From Baffinella frigidus (taxonomy: Eukaryota > Cryptophyceae > Cryptomonadales > Baffinellaceae): a DNA stretch of 11,885 bases. The stretch spans positions 1-11,885 of the forward strand of contig MU647610.1 of the NCBI GenBank assembly GCA_026770585.1, read 5' to 3'. The notes under the pieces are model-generated. The model did no database searches, was not told the origin of the DNA, and saw nothing but the letters and a program-made list of their open reading frames with translations. Positions 11,839-11,885 of the stretch are shown piece by piece (the first letter of the stretch is position 1; each line of letters starts with the position of its first letter). The position numbers and the translations under genes are program-made.

Positions 11839-11885
11839 TACGGTTCAGGGTTTGGGGTGTAGGGTTTATGGCGAACCGTACACCA
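11839..11885 (+). repeat. telomere-like tail to window end
   Basis: ACGGTTCAGGGTTTGGGG and GTGTAGGGTTTATGG; the block continues toward the window edge. Confidence 0.8.

Overview
The window looks like nuclear DNA of a eukaryote, from a gene-poor, repeat-dense, probably subtelomeric region. The G-rich strand carries many blocks of degenerate TTTAGGG-type telomere-like repeat (variants TGTAGGG, TTCAGGG, TTGAGGG, TTTGGGG), always on the + strand. TTTAGGG is the telomere repeat of land plants, many green algae, chromerids and dinoflagellates, so one of these is plausible, but the sequence alone does not fix the species. I found no convincing complete protein-coding gene, rRNA, tRNA or CRISPR array. 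The longest open frames are translations of microsatellites, minisatellites or telomere-like repeats.

Layout: 1-830 holds microsatellites, a palindrome, short direct repeats and a tandem duplication with GAA-rich tracts. 826-2360 is a broken array of a GC-rich repeat interrupted by hairpin elements, a (TG)/(AG) tract and a 23-bp minisatellite. 2363-2494 is telomere-like. 2547-5000 is a mosaic of fold-back elements, a GTCAATTCTGGTGAC minisatellite, and a cluster of the 11-bp palindrome CCTAC(C/G)GTAGG. 5000-6370 is a tandem array whose units alternate with AT-rich or telomere-like filler. 6370-10780 is packed with MITE-like fold-back elements, one retroposon-like insertion, and dispersed repeats. 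10800-11885 is a telomere-like minisatellite plus four copies of a short minus-strand segment that reads as a coiled-coil peptide.

The best-supported content is mobile DNA. Two 160-bp elements (6809-6968, 7592-7751) about 98% alike each have a clean 4-bp target duplication. Two 141-bp elements (2187-2327, 9541-9681) share ends of similar type. A 135-bp element (5853-5987) has a GATC duplication and splits one unit of the tandem array. A 153-bp element (7365-7517) has a 9-bp duplication with one mismatch. A (GAA)n-tailed insertion (6614-6752) is flanked by 25-bp direct repeats differing at one base, the signature of target-primed retroposition. None encodes its own enzyme, so all would have depended on proteins supplied elsewhere.

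The nearest thing to a gene is the four minus-strand segments at 11115-11838. They share a peptide like KEQERLEEAMDKRLE, and many differences between copies are synonymous, which suggests descent from a real coding exon.
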